A DNA stretch of 64,000 bases from an uncultured Bacteroidales bacterium. Its GTDB lineage: Bacteria > Bacteroidota > Bacteroidia > Bacteroidales > UBA932. The number at the start of each line of letters is the position of its first letter. Position 1 is the stretch's first letter. The notes below the pieces were generated by a model. It ran no database searches, was not told where the DNA came from, and saw only the letters and a list, made by a program, of their open reading frames with translations. The position numbers and the translations under genes were made by a program. This document shows positions 8,902-18,189 of this stretch, piece after piece. The stretch is from the NCBI GenBank assembly GCA_944325435.1, contig CALVAC010000001.1, positions 124,001 to 188,000 on the forward strand, read 5' to 3'.

Positions 8902-11100
8902 CTACAGGAGATTGCACCACACCGTAAGACCGGCCATCACGATGGACACCATACTCATCAGCTTGATAAGGATGTTGAGAGATGGTCCTGAAGTGTCCTT
9001 GAACGGGTCTCCTACCGTGTCTCCTACAACAGTGGCCTTGTGGCATTCGGAATTCTTGCCTCCGAGATTTCCCTCCTCCACATATTTCTTGGCATTATCC
9101 CATGCCCCGCCTGAATTTGCCATAAATATCGCAAGGACGAAACCGGACCCGAGTCCGCCTATCAGCAATCCCATCACACCTGCGACACCGAGGATCAGAC
9201 CTACGGCTACAGGAACGACAATGGCTATGAGCGATGGAAGGAGCATTTCCCTCTGTGCTCCTTTCGTGGAAATCTCCACGCATCTTGCATAATCCGGAGT
9301 CGCTTCCTTGGTGAGTATCCCCTTTATCTCACGGAACTGCCTGCGAACTTCAGCCACCATCTTCTGGGCGGCCCTTCCGACTGCGTTCATAGTGAGTCCG
9401 CAGAAAAGGAAAGACATCATCGCTCCGATGAACACTCCTGCAAGGACAGTAGGATTCATGAGGTCGACATTGTAATATGCCATCAGGTCGGGGATAGTCG
9501 CCTGGCTGGCATCCACCAGTTCCCCTGCAGTATTGACTATCTGTTCGCCCATCCTGTTGAGCGCTATCTTGATCTCCTCCAGATAGGATGCCAGCAGGGC
9601 CAGGGCGGTCAGGGCGGCAGAGCCGATTGCAAAACCCTTTCCGGTAGCAGCCGTAGTGTTGCCGAGGGCATCCAGCACATCTGTCCTCTTGCGTACTTCA
9701 GGATCAAGTTCACTCATCTGCGCGTTACCTCCCGCATTGTCGGCTATCGGGCCGTACGCATCTGTAGCCAGGGTTATTCCGAGAGTCGAAAGCATGCCCA
9801 CAGAGGCTATGCCTATCCCGTACAGGCCTATGCTCAGGTTCTCCGCCGACAGCATGTTCTGCATATCGAAACCGATTGCACAGAGGTAGGAAAGAAGAAT
9901 GGCTATGGCAATCGTAATGACCGGAATGGCAGTAGAAATCATCCCGAGCCCGATACCGGAGATTATCACTGTCGCCGGACCTGTCTCGGAACTGTGCGCA
10001 AGCTTCTGTGTCGGTCTGTATGAATGGGAAGTATAATATTCAGTAGACTGGCCTATGATGACCCCGGCGACAAGTCCGACTATCACAGAGAAAGACACTC
10101 CGACCCAGTTCGGTATCTGGAGCAGATAGAGCACGACGAAAGTAGCTGCGGCTATCAGCACCGAACTGAGGTTGGTGCCGAACCCGAGAGATTTGAGCAG
10201 CTGGCTCATCCCTGCCTCCTCCTTTGTCCTGACAGTATATATCCCCAGTATTGACAGGAACACTCCTATCGCCGCAATGATCATCGGGGCGAAGACCGCC
10301 TTCATCTGGACAGCCTCGCCTCCCGCATAGAAGGCCGAAGCTCCGAGAGCCGCCGTGGCAAGGATAGATCCGCAATATGACTCGTAGAGATCCGCTCCCA
10401 TACCTGCGACATCACCCACATTGTCACCCACATTGTCGGCAATGGTAGCCGGATTGCGAGGGTCATCCTCCGGAATCCCGGCCTCGACCTTGCCTACAAG
10501 GTCAGCCCCGACATCCGCCGCCTTGGTATATATGCCTCCGCCCACTCTCGCGAACAGGGCCTGGGTCGAGGCCCCCATACCGAAAGTAAGCATAGTCGTG
10601 GTGATATAGACCAGCTTCTGCGCCCCTGTCGCATCTACAAAAGCATCAAGGATAATATACCATAAAGAAATGTCGAGCAGTCCCAGGCCGACTACGGTAA
10701 GACCCATCACGGCACCCGAACGGAACGCCAGCTTCAACCCGGAATTGAGTGACTTCCGGGTCGCATTGGCTGTCCTTGCAGATGCGTACGTGGCCGTCTT
10801 CATACCCACAAAACCTGCAAGCCCTGAGAAGAAACCTCCGGTGAGGAATGCGAAAGGCACCCACGGGTTCTGGATTCCGAACACCGCCAGTACGGCAAAG
10901 ACTGCAGCAAGGATGACAAACACGACTGCCACCACCTTGTACTGTTGTTTGAGATAGGCCATCGCCCCCTTTCTGACATACAGGGCGATTTCTTTCATAG
11001 TGACTGTCCCTTCGCTTTCCTTCATCATCTGGCGGAAGAAGAACCAGGCGAAAAACAGGGCCGCGACTGCAGCGGCCGGCACAAGATAAAACAGATTCAT
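8902..11100 (-). CDS. hppA: Membrane-bound ion-translocating pyrophosphatase, K+-dependent type
   Basis: A 732-residue multi-span protein that splits pyrophosphate and pumps Na+ and/or H+ across the inner membrane. All active-site blocks are visible: IPEDDPRNPATIADNVGDNV, DAYGPIADNAGGNAQMSE and VVGDTVGDPFKDTSGPS. The diagnostic segment reads GNTTAATGKG; an Ala where K+-independent enzymes have Lys marks the K+-requiring class. Characterised Bacteroides relatives pump Na+ and H+; that specificity here is inference. About 16 membrane helices are expected, matching the length. It is divergent from the NagB/PIG-L gene, with a -7 box TAAGTTTG at 11134-11127. Intact. Confidence 0.95.
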   Translation of the reverse strand: MNLFYLVPAAAVAALFFAWFFFRQMMKESEGTVTMKEIALYVRKGAMAYLKQQYKVVAVVFVILAAVFAVLAVFGIQNPWVPFAFLTGGFFSGLAGFVGMKTATYASARTANATRKSLNSGLKLAFRSGAVMGLTVVGLGLLDISLWYIILDAFVDATGAQKLVYITTTMLTFGMGASTQALFARVGGGIYTKAADVGADLVGKVEAGIPEDDPRNPATIADNVGDNVGDVAGMGADLYESYCGSILATAALGASAFYAGGEAVQMKAVFAPMIIAAIGVFLSILGIYTVRTKEEAGMSQLLKSLGFGTNLSSVLIAAATFVVLYLLQIPNWVGVSFSVIVGLVAGVIIGQSTEYYTSHSYRPTQKLAHSSETGPATVIISGIGLGMISTAIPVITIAIAILLSYLCAIGFDMQNMLSAENLSIGLYGIGIASVGMLSTLGITLATDAYGPIADNAGGNAQMSELDPEVRKRTDVLDALGNTTAATGKGFAIGSAALTALALLASYLEEIKIALNRMGEQIVNTAGELVDASQATIPDLMAYYNVDLMNPTVLAGVFIGAMMSFLFCGLTMNAVGRAAQKMVAEVRRQFREIKGILTKEATPDYARCVEISTKGAQREMLLPSLIAIVVPVAVGLILGVAGVMGLLIGGLGSGFVLAIFMANSGGAWDNAKKYVEEGNLGGKNSECHKATVVGDTVGDPFKDTSGPSLNILIKLMSMVSIVMAGLTVWCNLL

Positions 11101-11126
11101 GGTCGTTAATTATGCGATTTATCTTA

Positions 11127-11167
11127 CAAACTTATCGATAATTTTTCAATTTTTCTTTATAAATTTG
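11127..11167. promoter_or_regulatory. Divergent -7 boxes between hppA and the NagB/PIG-L gene
   Basis: Minus strand TAAGTTTG (11134-11127) faces hppA; plus strand TAAATTTG (11160-11167) faces the gene at 11193. Neither has a clean -33 TTTG at the usual distance, so the pair is supported by the -7 boxes and the divergent layout. Confidence 0.45.
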
Positions 11168-11192
11168 TTGAATCCTTAAAATTTGTCCGGAA

Positions 11193-13109
11193 ATGAAACA
11201 TTTTTCTTTACCCAAAGACGGAGGTCTCATAGAAAAGGATCTTCCTAAAGACATTCTCCACAGCTATGAAAAAATCCCGGTAGAACTTTATCCGGAGCCG
11301 CAGGAGGCGAGCATCGCCATTGCAAAGGAGATAATCGGAGCAATAAAAAGCCACAAGGGAGGGAAATTCAAACTCGGGCTCACGACAGGGACATCCCCGG
11401 TCTATCTCTACAATGAACTGGTGAACAGGTACAAGGCCGGAGAGGTTTCTTTTGCCGATGTGGAATTCTTCAGCATCGACGAATACTATCCGTTCTCCCC
11501 TGACGAGAGACAGAGCCGCAACCGCAGAATCCATGACGAGCTCCTGAGCCAGGTGGATGCCAGGGAAGAGAACATACACATTCCGGACGGCACTGTCAGC
11601 GAATCGGAGATATCTGACTGGTGCTCGAGATATGACAGGGCTGCATCCGGACTTGACATCCTCGTGATGGGAGTGGGGACTCAGGGACAGATAGGTTTCA
11701 ACGAAGTTGGCTCTTCAGACAAGAGCAGGACAAGGACAATACTGATGTCATACAAGACAAGGAAAATCCAGGCGAAAAACTTCAACGGGGACATCAACTC
11801 AACCCCACGGGCGGCTATCACCATGGGCATAGCCACAATGATGTCGGCAAAGAGGATTATCCTGATGGCATGGGGAGAGGACAAGACAGAAGCAGTGCAC
11901 GATGTGGTCGAAGGGCCTGTCACCCCGCTGTGTCCCGCCTCTTTCCTGCAGAGACATGACAACATATCCCTCTATGCCGATGAAAATGCCGGAAGCAATA
12001 TCGCAAGGGTCGTGGCCCCTTGGCTGGTGGGACCTTGCGAATGGACACCGAAATTCATCCGGAAAGCCGTGGTATGGCTCTGCGAGACAGTCCACAAGCC
12101 TATACTGAAGCTGACATATTCAGACTATATCGAGAATTCCCTCAGCGGGCTTCTCGAACAGGCCGGGCCGTACGACAAGATAAACATCGATGTATTCAAT
12201 GACCTGCAGCACACCATAACAGGATGGCCGGGAGGAAAACCGAATGCAGATGACAGCACCAGACCGGTCTCATCCAGGCCTTTCCCGAAGAGAGTGGTCA
12301 TATTCTCCCCTCATCCGGATGATGATGTGATCTCCATGGGAGGCACATTCATCCGTCTCGTGCAGCAGGGGCACGATGTCCATGTCGCATACGAAACCTC
12401 GGGCAATGTCGCAGTACATGACGATGTCGTCCTGCAGCATATGGACACAGCGCACGAACTTGGATTCGCAGACGAATTCGACAGGGTGAAGAAGATAGTG
12501 GAATCAAAGCGGCGCGGAGAGCCGGAGCCACGTGAACTTCTGGACATCAAGGGGGCCATCCGCCGTGCGGAGGCCAGGGCAGCCGTACGGTCTTTCGGGC
12601 TGGACCCTGACACCAACGCACATTTCCTCAACCTGCCGTTCTACGAGACCGGAGGAATCAAGAAAGGGGAAAGGACCCAGAAAGACATAGACATCATCAT
12701 TGACCTTCTCCGGAAAGTCAGGCCTCACCAGATCTATGTGGCAGGCGACCTTGCAGACCCGCACGGGACTCACCGTGTCTGCACCGAGGCCGTCCTCGAA
12801 GCCATCGCCCAGCTCAAGGATGAAGAATGGCTCAAGGAATGCCATATATGGCTCTACAGGGGGGCATGGATGGAATGGGAACTCGGCAAGGTGGACATGG
12901 CCGTTCCGCTCAGTCCTGACGAACTGATAATGAAACGCCACGCCATCTACCGCCACCTTTCACAGAAGGACATAGTGCCGTTCCCGGGAGATGACAGCCG
13001 CGAATTCTGGCAGAGAGCAGAGGAAAGGACCCAGAACACAGCCCGCCTCTACAACGAGCTGGGTATGGCGGAATACCAGGCCATCGAGGTCTTCGTCAAG
13101 CTATTCTGA
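11193..13109 (+). CDS. Glucosamine-6-phosphate deaminase-like domain fused to a PIG-L/LmbE deacetylase-like domain
   Basis: A 638-residue cytosolic fusion. Residues about 20-290 are a NagB-fold isomerase/deaminase with LTTGTSP (phosphate loop) and SIDEYY (Asp96, equivalent to the catalytic base). The block normally GxGxDGHIAFNEP reads GVGTQGQIGFNEVGS: the Asp and the ring-opening His are both Gln (164, 166), so ordinary deaminase activity is doubtful. Residues about 365-638 are a PIG-L zinc deacetylase with SPHPDDDVISMGG (His374, Asp376, Asp377) and a later DPHGTHR block. PIG-L proteins remove N-acetyl from GlcNAc-containing small molecules. I recall the same two-domain order in other Bacteroidales. 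Intact, monocistronic, divergent from hppA. Confidence 0.88.
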   Translation: MKHFSLPKDGGLIEKDLPKDILHSYEKIPVELYPEPQEASIAIAKEIIGAIKSHKGGKFKLGLTTGTSPVYLYNELVNRYKAGEVSFADVEFFSIDEYYPFSPDERQSRNRRIHDELLSQVDAREENIHIPDGTVSESEISDWCSRYDRAASGLDILVMGVGTQGQIGFNEVGSSDKSRTRTILMSYKTRKIQAKNFNGDINSTPRAAITMGIATMMSAKRIILMAWGEDKTEAVHDVVEGPVTPLCPASFLQRHDNISLYADENAGSNIARVVAPWLVGPCEWTPKFIRKAVVWLCETVHKPILKLTYSDYIENSLSGLLEQAGPYDKINIDVFNDLQHTITGWPGGKPNADDSTRPVSSRPFPKRVVIFSPHPDDDVISMGGTFIRLVQQGHDVHVAYETSGNVAVHDDVVLQHMDTAHELGFADEFDRVKKIVESKRRGEPEPRELLDIKGAIRRAEARAAVRSFGLDPDTNAHFLNLPFYETGGIKKGERTQKDIDIIIDLLRKVRPHQIYVAGDLADPHGTHRVCTEAVLEAIAQLKDEEWLKECHIWLYRGAWMEWELGKVDMAVPLSPDELIMKRHAIYRHLSQKDIVPFPGDDSREFWQRAEERTQNTARLYNELGMAEYQAIEVFVKLF

Positions 13110-13145
13110 GCCCGGCGCCAGCACTCCCCGGAAGAGGGACAGTAA

Positions 13146-14414
13146 TCAGATAAAGACAAGACGCGAAATACGGGATGTGTCAAAGACTGAACAGGCCACA
13201 TCCCGTATCTGTTGTGCCGTGACCGCTTCAACCCTGGCGCGGTTCTCCTCAGATGGAAGCACCCTTCCGTATGCGAGCAGCGACTTTCCCATTGACAGGC
13301 ACTGGGTTTCACCGTTGTCTCCGCTTATGGCAAGCTGGCCGAGAAGCTGCTTTTTCGCCGCTTTCAATCTGCGGTCGGACAGTGGCATATCCTTGAGCTT
13401 ATCCACTTCCCGGGAAACAGCTTTCAGGCATTTCTCCATATTCTCTTTCTCGCATCCAAGGCATACCGCCATTATTCCTGTATCAGAATACTGGGTATAT
13501 GAACATTCCACTCCATAGACCCAGCCGTTCTTCTCCCGCAGGACAGAGTTCAGGACAGAGTTGGATGCCGGACCGCCGAGAATGTTGGACAGCAGTATCG
13601 CTGCCATCCGCTCCTGCTCATCATACAGGGAAGGGGCTGTGCTTCCCATCACACAGTTCACCTGATGGTTTCTCCTGTTCCTGACGATGTCGAAACGGCG
13701 CGGCACAAGCGGAGACACCGGCACAGGATTGGCCGGACTGCCGGAAGACACCCCGCTTCCGCTGAATACAGATGACACCATATTCCGGATGGCGCTCTCC
13801 ATCTTCTCTTCGGGCCGGTCTGCAACGATGGTGAAAGCCATATTCTCCGGACGGAATTTCTCTTTCACGAACCTGAGCAGTTCGGATGTCGTGATTTTCT
13901 TCACTGAAGACACCGTACCGAGAATCGGACCCGAGAGCGGGTGACCCGCGAAAAGCAGTTCTTCGAACCTGTCATAGACTTCCTCGTACGGAGAATCCTT
14001 ATAGGAATTGATCTCATCTATGATCACACCTCTCTCCGTATTCACCTCGTTTTCCGGGAAAGTCGGGCAGGTGACAAGTTCCAGCAGAAGCGACACCGCC
14101 TTACGCAGGTCTTCCTTGAGCACGGTGGCATGAATGACTATCTCCTCCTTGGTAGTATAGGCATTGAGTTCCCCTCCGAGCCTGTCCAGATATCCGCTTA
14201 TGGCTGATGCCGTCCTCCTTGCCGTCCCCTTGAACAAGGTATGCTCGGTGAAATGGGCTATCCCGCTGTGATATCCGCTCCTGTCGCGCCGGCCATCGGC
14301 ATATCCGGCCTCATCCCTCGTTCCGCATCTTATGCTGAGCGCACAATACCCCACAGCACTGCCGCTGCGCTTCACGGCATATCTCATACCGCATTCACAC
14401 TGTCCTGCAATCAT
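13146..14414 (-). CDS. M16 family zinc metallopeptidase (pitrilysin/processing-peptidase type)
   Basis: A 422-residue peptidase of the inverzincin class. The zinc site HxxEH is GIAHFTEHTLFKG (His54, Glu57, His58), with the third ligand about 75 residues later in the ENEVNTERGVIIDEINSY region. The C-terminal half-domain has the NGWVYGVECSYTQYSDTG block, where M16 subunits normally bind the substrate end. At about 420 residues it is the single-unit size of M16B peptidases, which cleave short unfolded peptides. No signal peptide is seen, so it is probably cytosolic. It is convergent with the NagB/PIG-L gene (37 bases apart) and lies 22 bases after the secreted-protein gene upstream. Confidence 0.9.
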   Translation of the reverse strand: MIAGQCECGMRYAVKRSGSAVGYCALSIRCGTRDEAGYADGRRDRSGYHSGIAHFTEHTLFKGTARRTASAISGYLDRLGGELNAYTTKEEIVIHATVLKEDLRKAVSLLLELVTCPTFPENEVNTERGVIIDEINSYKDSPYEEVYDRFEELLFAGHPLSGPILGTVSSVKKITTSELLRFVKEKFRPENMAFTIVADRPEEKMESAIRNMVSSVFSGSGVSSGSPANPVPVSPLVPRRFDIVRNRRNHQVNCVMGSTAPSLYDEQERMAAILLSNILGGPASNSVLNSVLREKNGWVYGVECSYTQYSDTGIMAVCLGCEKENMEKCLKAVSREVDKLKDMPLSDRRLKAAKKQLLGQLAISGDNGETQCLSMGKSLLAYGRVLPSEENRARVEAVTAQQIRDVACSVFDTSRISRLVFI

Positions 14415-14436
14415 CTGTATTTCCTTAAGATAGGAT

Positions 14437-15279
14437 TTACCGTCTCGCTATACGGGAGAGTTCCTCAGGCAGGAACCCGGGGCCGGCATTCTTTGAAATC
14501 CTGTGCTTCCTGTAGTAATACAGGCCGTGGGTCCCGGCATCGATCAGCATCTTATAGCAGTAGGAACCGGTCCCTGCATCGTATGGTGTCACGGTATAGC
14601 TGACAAGGGTGTTCGTCGCTCCCTGCTCCATCAGGGCATCCACATCCGCCTCCGGGAGGACCTCCACCTTGTCTTCCGGGAGCGAAGCCAGGAAAACGCT
14701 GTCGACAGAAACGTTCACATCGCTGTCTGCAATGACGACCCTCCTGCCGTGCGCTCCATCCAGTTTCACAGAATTGGTCTCCAGCCCTCCGTACGCACTG
14801 TAATCCCTTTTCATCGAAGCCTGAACATGGTTCTGGACTATATCGACAAGGGCAGGCATAAATGTAATCTCCCGTCCGGATGGATACTCTGCGGAACATA
14901 TCGGTATAGTCACGACCTCCAGCATCTTGTCAAGGCTCAGATCGGAGCCTTTGCCGCCTTTCACGAGAGAGAGCATCAGAAGCCCCGGCTCGACCTCCTT
15001 CCTGAACTGTCCCGTCACTGTCATTAGGAAATAATAGTCCTCCTTGCCCTTCAGAGCCTCGAACTCTTCCATAGAGCAGAATTCATATGGTGAGATCGTC
15101 CACCTGTTCTTGACGGCATCCTCGATACTGCCATCCACGAATATGTTTCCAGAGAGGACTACTTTGGTCACTTTCTCAGGAAAATCTTCCAGCTTCATTT
15201 TCTTTGTGGTTATCTGCGCCTGTGAAAACATGGCCGCAGGCATCAGCACAGCCACCATAAATATCAGAAATCTTCTCAT
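14437..15279 (-). CDS. Exported protein of unknown function
   Basis: The 280-residue product has an obvious signal peptide (MRRFLIFMVAVLMPAAMFSQ) and no lipobox Cys, so it is periplasmic or surface-exposed. The mature part is soluble, rich in short beta-strand-like stretches, and holds few cysteines; I recognise no domain. It lies just upstream of the M16 peptidase gene (22 bases), implying co-transcription. Its promoter overlaps that of dnaX in the divergent direction: minus-strand TAACTTTG at 15367-15360. A lineage-specific Bacteroidales envelope protein is the most I can say. Confidence 0.7.
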   Translation of the reverse strand: MRRFLIFMVAVLMPAAMFSQAQITTKKMKLEDFPEKVTKVVLSGNIFVDGSIEDAVKNRWTISPYEFCSMEEFEALKGKEDYYFLMTVTGQFRKEVEPGLLMLSLVKGGKGSDLSLDKMLEVVTIPICSAEYPSGREITFMPALVDIVQNHVQASMKRDYSAYGGLETNSVKLDGAHGRRVVIADSDVNVSVDSVFLASLPEDKVEVLPEADVDALMEQGATNTLVSYTVTPYDAGTGSYCYKMLIDAGTHGLYYYRKHRISKNAGPGFLPEELSRIARR

Positions 15280-15359
15280 TTCAACAATATTTTATGGAAT
15301 GCCGCCCCGGACATATCCGCAAAAAAGAAAAAATAAGGGGAGCATTCCGGTCCGGACGG

Positions 15360-15388
15360 CAAAGTTACAAAGATTATGCTTAACTTTG
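15360..15388. promoter_or_regulatory. Back-to-back -7 boxes forming an inverted repeat (dnaX / exported protein)
   Basis: CAAAGTTA (15360-15367) and TAACTTTG (15381-15388) are exact reverse complements, each a TAnnTTTG -7 box for one direction. The dnaX box ends 6 bases before the dnaX ATG at 15395, so its mRNA may begin at or next to the start codon. Confidence 0.5.
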
Positions 15389-15394
15389 TAGGTT

Positions 15395-17290
15395 ATGACA
15401 CAGTATATAGTATCGGCACGCAAATACAGGCCGGAGACATTCGAGACTCTCATCGGCCAGGACAACATTGCCCAGACCCTGAAAAACTCCATTATCCGGG
15501 GACAGCTGGCACATGCCTACCTGTTCTGCGGGCCCAGAGGTGTGGGCAAGACCACCACGGCAAGGATTTTCGCCAAGGCAATAAACTGTTCCAACCCATC
15601 CCCTGACATGGAACCGTGCGGAGAATGCGAATCCTGCAGGTCATTTGCAGAAGGCAGATCCTACTGTATCCATGAGCTGGATGCTGCATCCAACAACGGG
15701 GTCGATGACATCAAGGCGCTGATGGACCAGGTGAGGATTCCCCCTCAGGTGGGGAAATACAGTGTCTACATAATAGACGAGGTGCACATGCTGTCCCAGG
15801 CGGCGTTCAACGCTTTCCTCAAGACACTGGAGGAACCGCCCGGATATGCCATCTTCATCCTCGCCACCACGGAAAAGCACAAGATACTGCCTACCATCCT
15901 GTCAAGATGCCAGACATACGACTTCAACAGGATTACGGTAGACAATATCGTAAGGCAGCTCAAGGACATTGCACAAAAAGAGAATGTCAGCATAGATGAT
16001 GAGTCACTGCATGTCATAGCCAACAAGGCGGACGGGGCGATGCGCGATGCGCTGACCATATTCGACCAGACCGTGGCTTTCTGCGGGGCGGAAGTGCATT
16101 ACAAGGATGTGCTGAAGAACCTCAATGTGCTCGACTATGAATATTCATTCTCCCTTGTGGACGATTTCCTGACAGGAAGTTACCAGAAGGCACTTCTGAC
16201 ATTCGATGAAATACTGACAAAGGGGTTCAACGCCCTGCATTTCGTGTCAGCGTTGAGCACCCATCTCCGCGACCTGCTCGTAAGCAAGGGAGGGGGAATG
16301 GAATCGCTTCTGGAACTACCTGATTCACTGAAGAAAAGATATGCCGAACAGGCAGGAAGATGCCCGCTGAAGTTCCTGTACGATGCGCTCGCAGTCACCA
16401 CGGCTTGCGAGACAGGTTACAAAGGCAGCCTCAACCCGAGACTGCATATAGAGTTCGCCCTGATGCGGCTCTGTACACTTTCCGGAGCCCTTGCAGGACA
16501 GATGGCCTCGGCATCCGTGCAGCAGCCTGCCGCAGCAGATATCCGGACACAACCTGGACAGACAGCTGCGGGACAGCCATCCCGGACATCACCGGGACAG
16601 CCGGCAGGACCGGCAGAGCTGCCATCCGCATCTCCGGCAAAGCAGACAGATACCGTATCCTCTGACCCTGCAGAGCATACAGAGGGCAAGGCCGTGGCTC
16701 CGGCAGATATGGCAAAGCCGGAAAACACGGGCCCTGCAGCACCGGACAGCAAGACACCGGAGCCTCCATCCGCTGATGAGGACACGACACGGGCAGAACA
16801 GCCGCTCCATCGGAGGACAAGGGCATCGAGGGCCGGAACCACAGTCCTGTCTGTCAAGTCCATGACTGAAGAGGAGTCGCAGAAGAAGATAGTAGCCCAG
16901 GAAAGCGTTTCATCCATGGCAGAACTGGATGAAGATACACTCCACGCAAAATGGCAGGAGCTGTCAGAACTGTACAGCAAGAAACCGAGGCTCGCCAACG
17001 CCATCAGTTCCGCCTCTCTGGAAATCACCGGAGATGCAGGGGAAAAGAAAGTCGTGTTCAAGGTTTTCAACACCGCCCAGAGGGACTGGATTGCAGAGAA
17101 GTGCCTTAGGGACATGGAGGGTAACTTCCAGAAACTCACAGGCTCTTCCATCCGCCTGGAAGTGGATGTGATAGAAGATTCAAAAATAGAGAAAGTGCCA
17201 TATATGCCAAGCGAGAAAGCGGATTTCCTGATACAGAAAAACGATGAAGTGAAAACCCTGGTTCAGGATCTCGGGCTCGACCTGAGATAA
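15395..17290 (+). CDS. dnaX: DNA polymerase III subunit gamma/tau
   Basis: A 631-residue clamp-loader ATPase. VSARKYRPETFETLIGQDNI at the N-terminus, Walker A GPRGVGKTTTARIFAKAINC, the zinc knuckle CGECESCRSF, Walker B YIIDEVHML and the sensor region IFILATTEKHKILPTILSRC are all present. Residues about 370-490 form a Pro/Ala/Thr/Ser-rich linker without clear structure, followed by a folded tau-like C-terminus that would contact polymerase alpha and helicase. No slippery heptamer for a programmed frameshift was noticed. The ATG at 15395 starts at the conserved N-terminus, yet the -7 box ends only six bases upstream, implying a leaderless mRNA. It is followed at 52 bases by lptB. Confidence 0.95.
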   Translation: MTQYIVSARKYRPETFETLIGQDNIAQTLKNSIIRGQLAHAYLFCGPRGVGKTTTARIFAKAINCSNPSPDMEPCGECESCRSFAEGRSYCIHELDAASNNGVDDIKALMDQVRIPPQVGKYSVYIIDEVHMLSQAAFNAFLKTLEEPPGYAIFILATTEKHKILPTILSRCQTYDFNRITVDNIVRQLKDIAQKENVSIDDESLHVIANKADGAMRDALTIFDQTVAFCGAEVHYKDVLKNLNVLDYEYSFSLVDDFLTGSYQKALLTFDEILTKGFNALHFVSALSTHLRDLLVSKGGGMESLLELPDSLKKRYAEQAGRCPLKFLYDALAVTTACETGYKGSLNPRLHIEFALMRLCTLSGALAGQMASASVQQPAAADIRTQPGQTAAGQPSRTSPGQPAGPAELPSASPAKQTDTVSSDPAEHTEGKAVAPADMAKPENTGPAAPDSKTPEPPSADEDTTRAEQPLHRRTRASRAGTTVLSVKSMTEEESQKKIVAQESVSSMAELDEDTLHAKWQELSELYSKKPRLANAISSASLEITGDAGEKKVVFKVFNTAQRDWIAEKCLRDMEGNFQKLTGSSIRLEVDVIEDSKIEKVPYMPSEKADFLIQKNDEVKTLVQDLGLDLR

Positions 17291-17342
17291 GCCATTAATA
17301 TGAAGAACAGACCTGCCGGTACGGCAGCCAAAAGATAAAGTC

Positions 17343-18122
17343 ATGAAACTCAGATGCGAAAATCTGGTCAAGAAATACGGACCTCGGACAGTAGTGAAAG
17401 GAGTCTCCATGGAAGTGGAGCAGGGAGAGATTGTCGGCTTCCTCGGCCCGAACGGGGCGGGGAAGACCACAAGTTTCTATATGATAACGGGACTCATCGT
17501 GCCTAACGCCGGAAGAATCTTTCTGGATGACGAGGAGATCACGAATCTCCCTATGTACAGGAGGGCACAGAAAGGGGTAGGGTACCTTGCGCAGGAAGCC
17601 TCAGTGTTCAGGAGACTTTCAGTAGAGGACAACCTTATGTCTGTCATGGAGATGTCCCACTATACCAAAGCCGAGCGCAAGGAAAGGCTCGAATCCCTGA
17701 TCGATGAGTTCAACCTCCACAAGGTGCGCAAGAGTCTCGGGATACAGCTCTCTGGAGGAGAACGGCGACGCTGCGAGATAGCCAGGGCCCTGGCCATCGA
17801 CCCGAAGTTCATCCTTCTCGATGAGCCGTTCGCCGGAGTGGACCCTATCGCCGTCGAGGATATCCAGTATATTATCGCCAAACTTAAATACAAGAACATC
17901 GGCGTCATCATCACCGACCATAACGTAGGTGAGACCCTCGCCATCATAGACAGGGCATATCTGCTCTACGAAGGCAACATTCTGCAGAGCGGCACTCCTG
18001 AATCACTTGCAGCAGATGAAGAGGTCCGCACGAAATACCTCGGTTCCAACTTCGTGCTCAAGCGCTCCGATGCCTTCACCAGGGCCGAAGCCGAAATGGC
18101 AAGAAAAAAGACCGGCGACTGA
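17343..18122 (+). CDS. lptB: LPS export ABC transporter ATP-binding protein LptB
   Basis: A 259-residue ABC ATPase: Walker A GPNGAGKTTSFYMITG, Q-loop in YLAQEASVFRRLSVEDN, signature LSGGERRRCEIARALA, Walker B ILLDEPFAGVDP and switch His in IITDHNVGETL. The pattern IVPNAGRIFLDDEEITNLPM and the EASVFR segment are characteristic of LptB, the cytosolic motor that drives lipopolysaccharide from the inner membrane across the Lpt bridge with LptFG. About 15 residues extend past the usual end (RAEAEMARKKTGD). It is convergent with efp; the efp terminator hairpin overlaps the last codons of this gene. Confidence 0.93.
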   Translation: MKLRCENLVKKYGPRTVVKGVSMEVEQGEIVGFLGPNGAGKTTSFYMITGLIVPNAGRIFLDDEEITNLPMYRRAQKGVGYLAQEASVFRRLSVEDNLMSVMEMSHYTKAERKERLESLIDEFNLHKVRKSLGIQLSGGERRRCEIARALAIDPKFILLDEPFAGVDPIAVEDIQYIIAKLKYKNIGVIITDHNVGETLAIIDRAYLLYEGNILQSGTPESLAADEEVRTKYLGSNFVLKRSDAFTRAEAEMARKKTGD

Positions 18123-18137
18123 AACCAGTCACCGGTC
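18104..18137 (-). terminator. Terminator of efp, overlapping the 3' end of lptB
   Basis: GACCGG-c-GACTG (18110-18121), loop AAAC, CAGTC-a-CCGGTC (18126-18137): an 11-pair stem with one mismatch. On the minus strand it is followed by a run of six T (18109-18104), so it serves efp; no T run follows on the plus strand. Confidence 0.8.
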
Positions 18138-18189
18138 CTGTATATCCACCGGACAATCTGCCGCACGCACGCAGCATCCGGACAGGAAA

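Noticed and set aside
16500..16830. Repetitive Pro/Ala/Thr coding stretch in dnaX as a possible insertion
   Set aside because: A flexible linker between the ATPase and tau-like parts is normal in DnaX, the frame is intact and base composition is unchanged.
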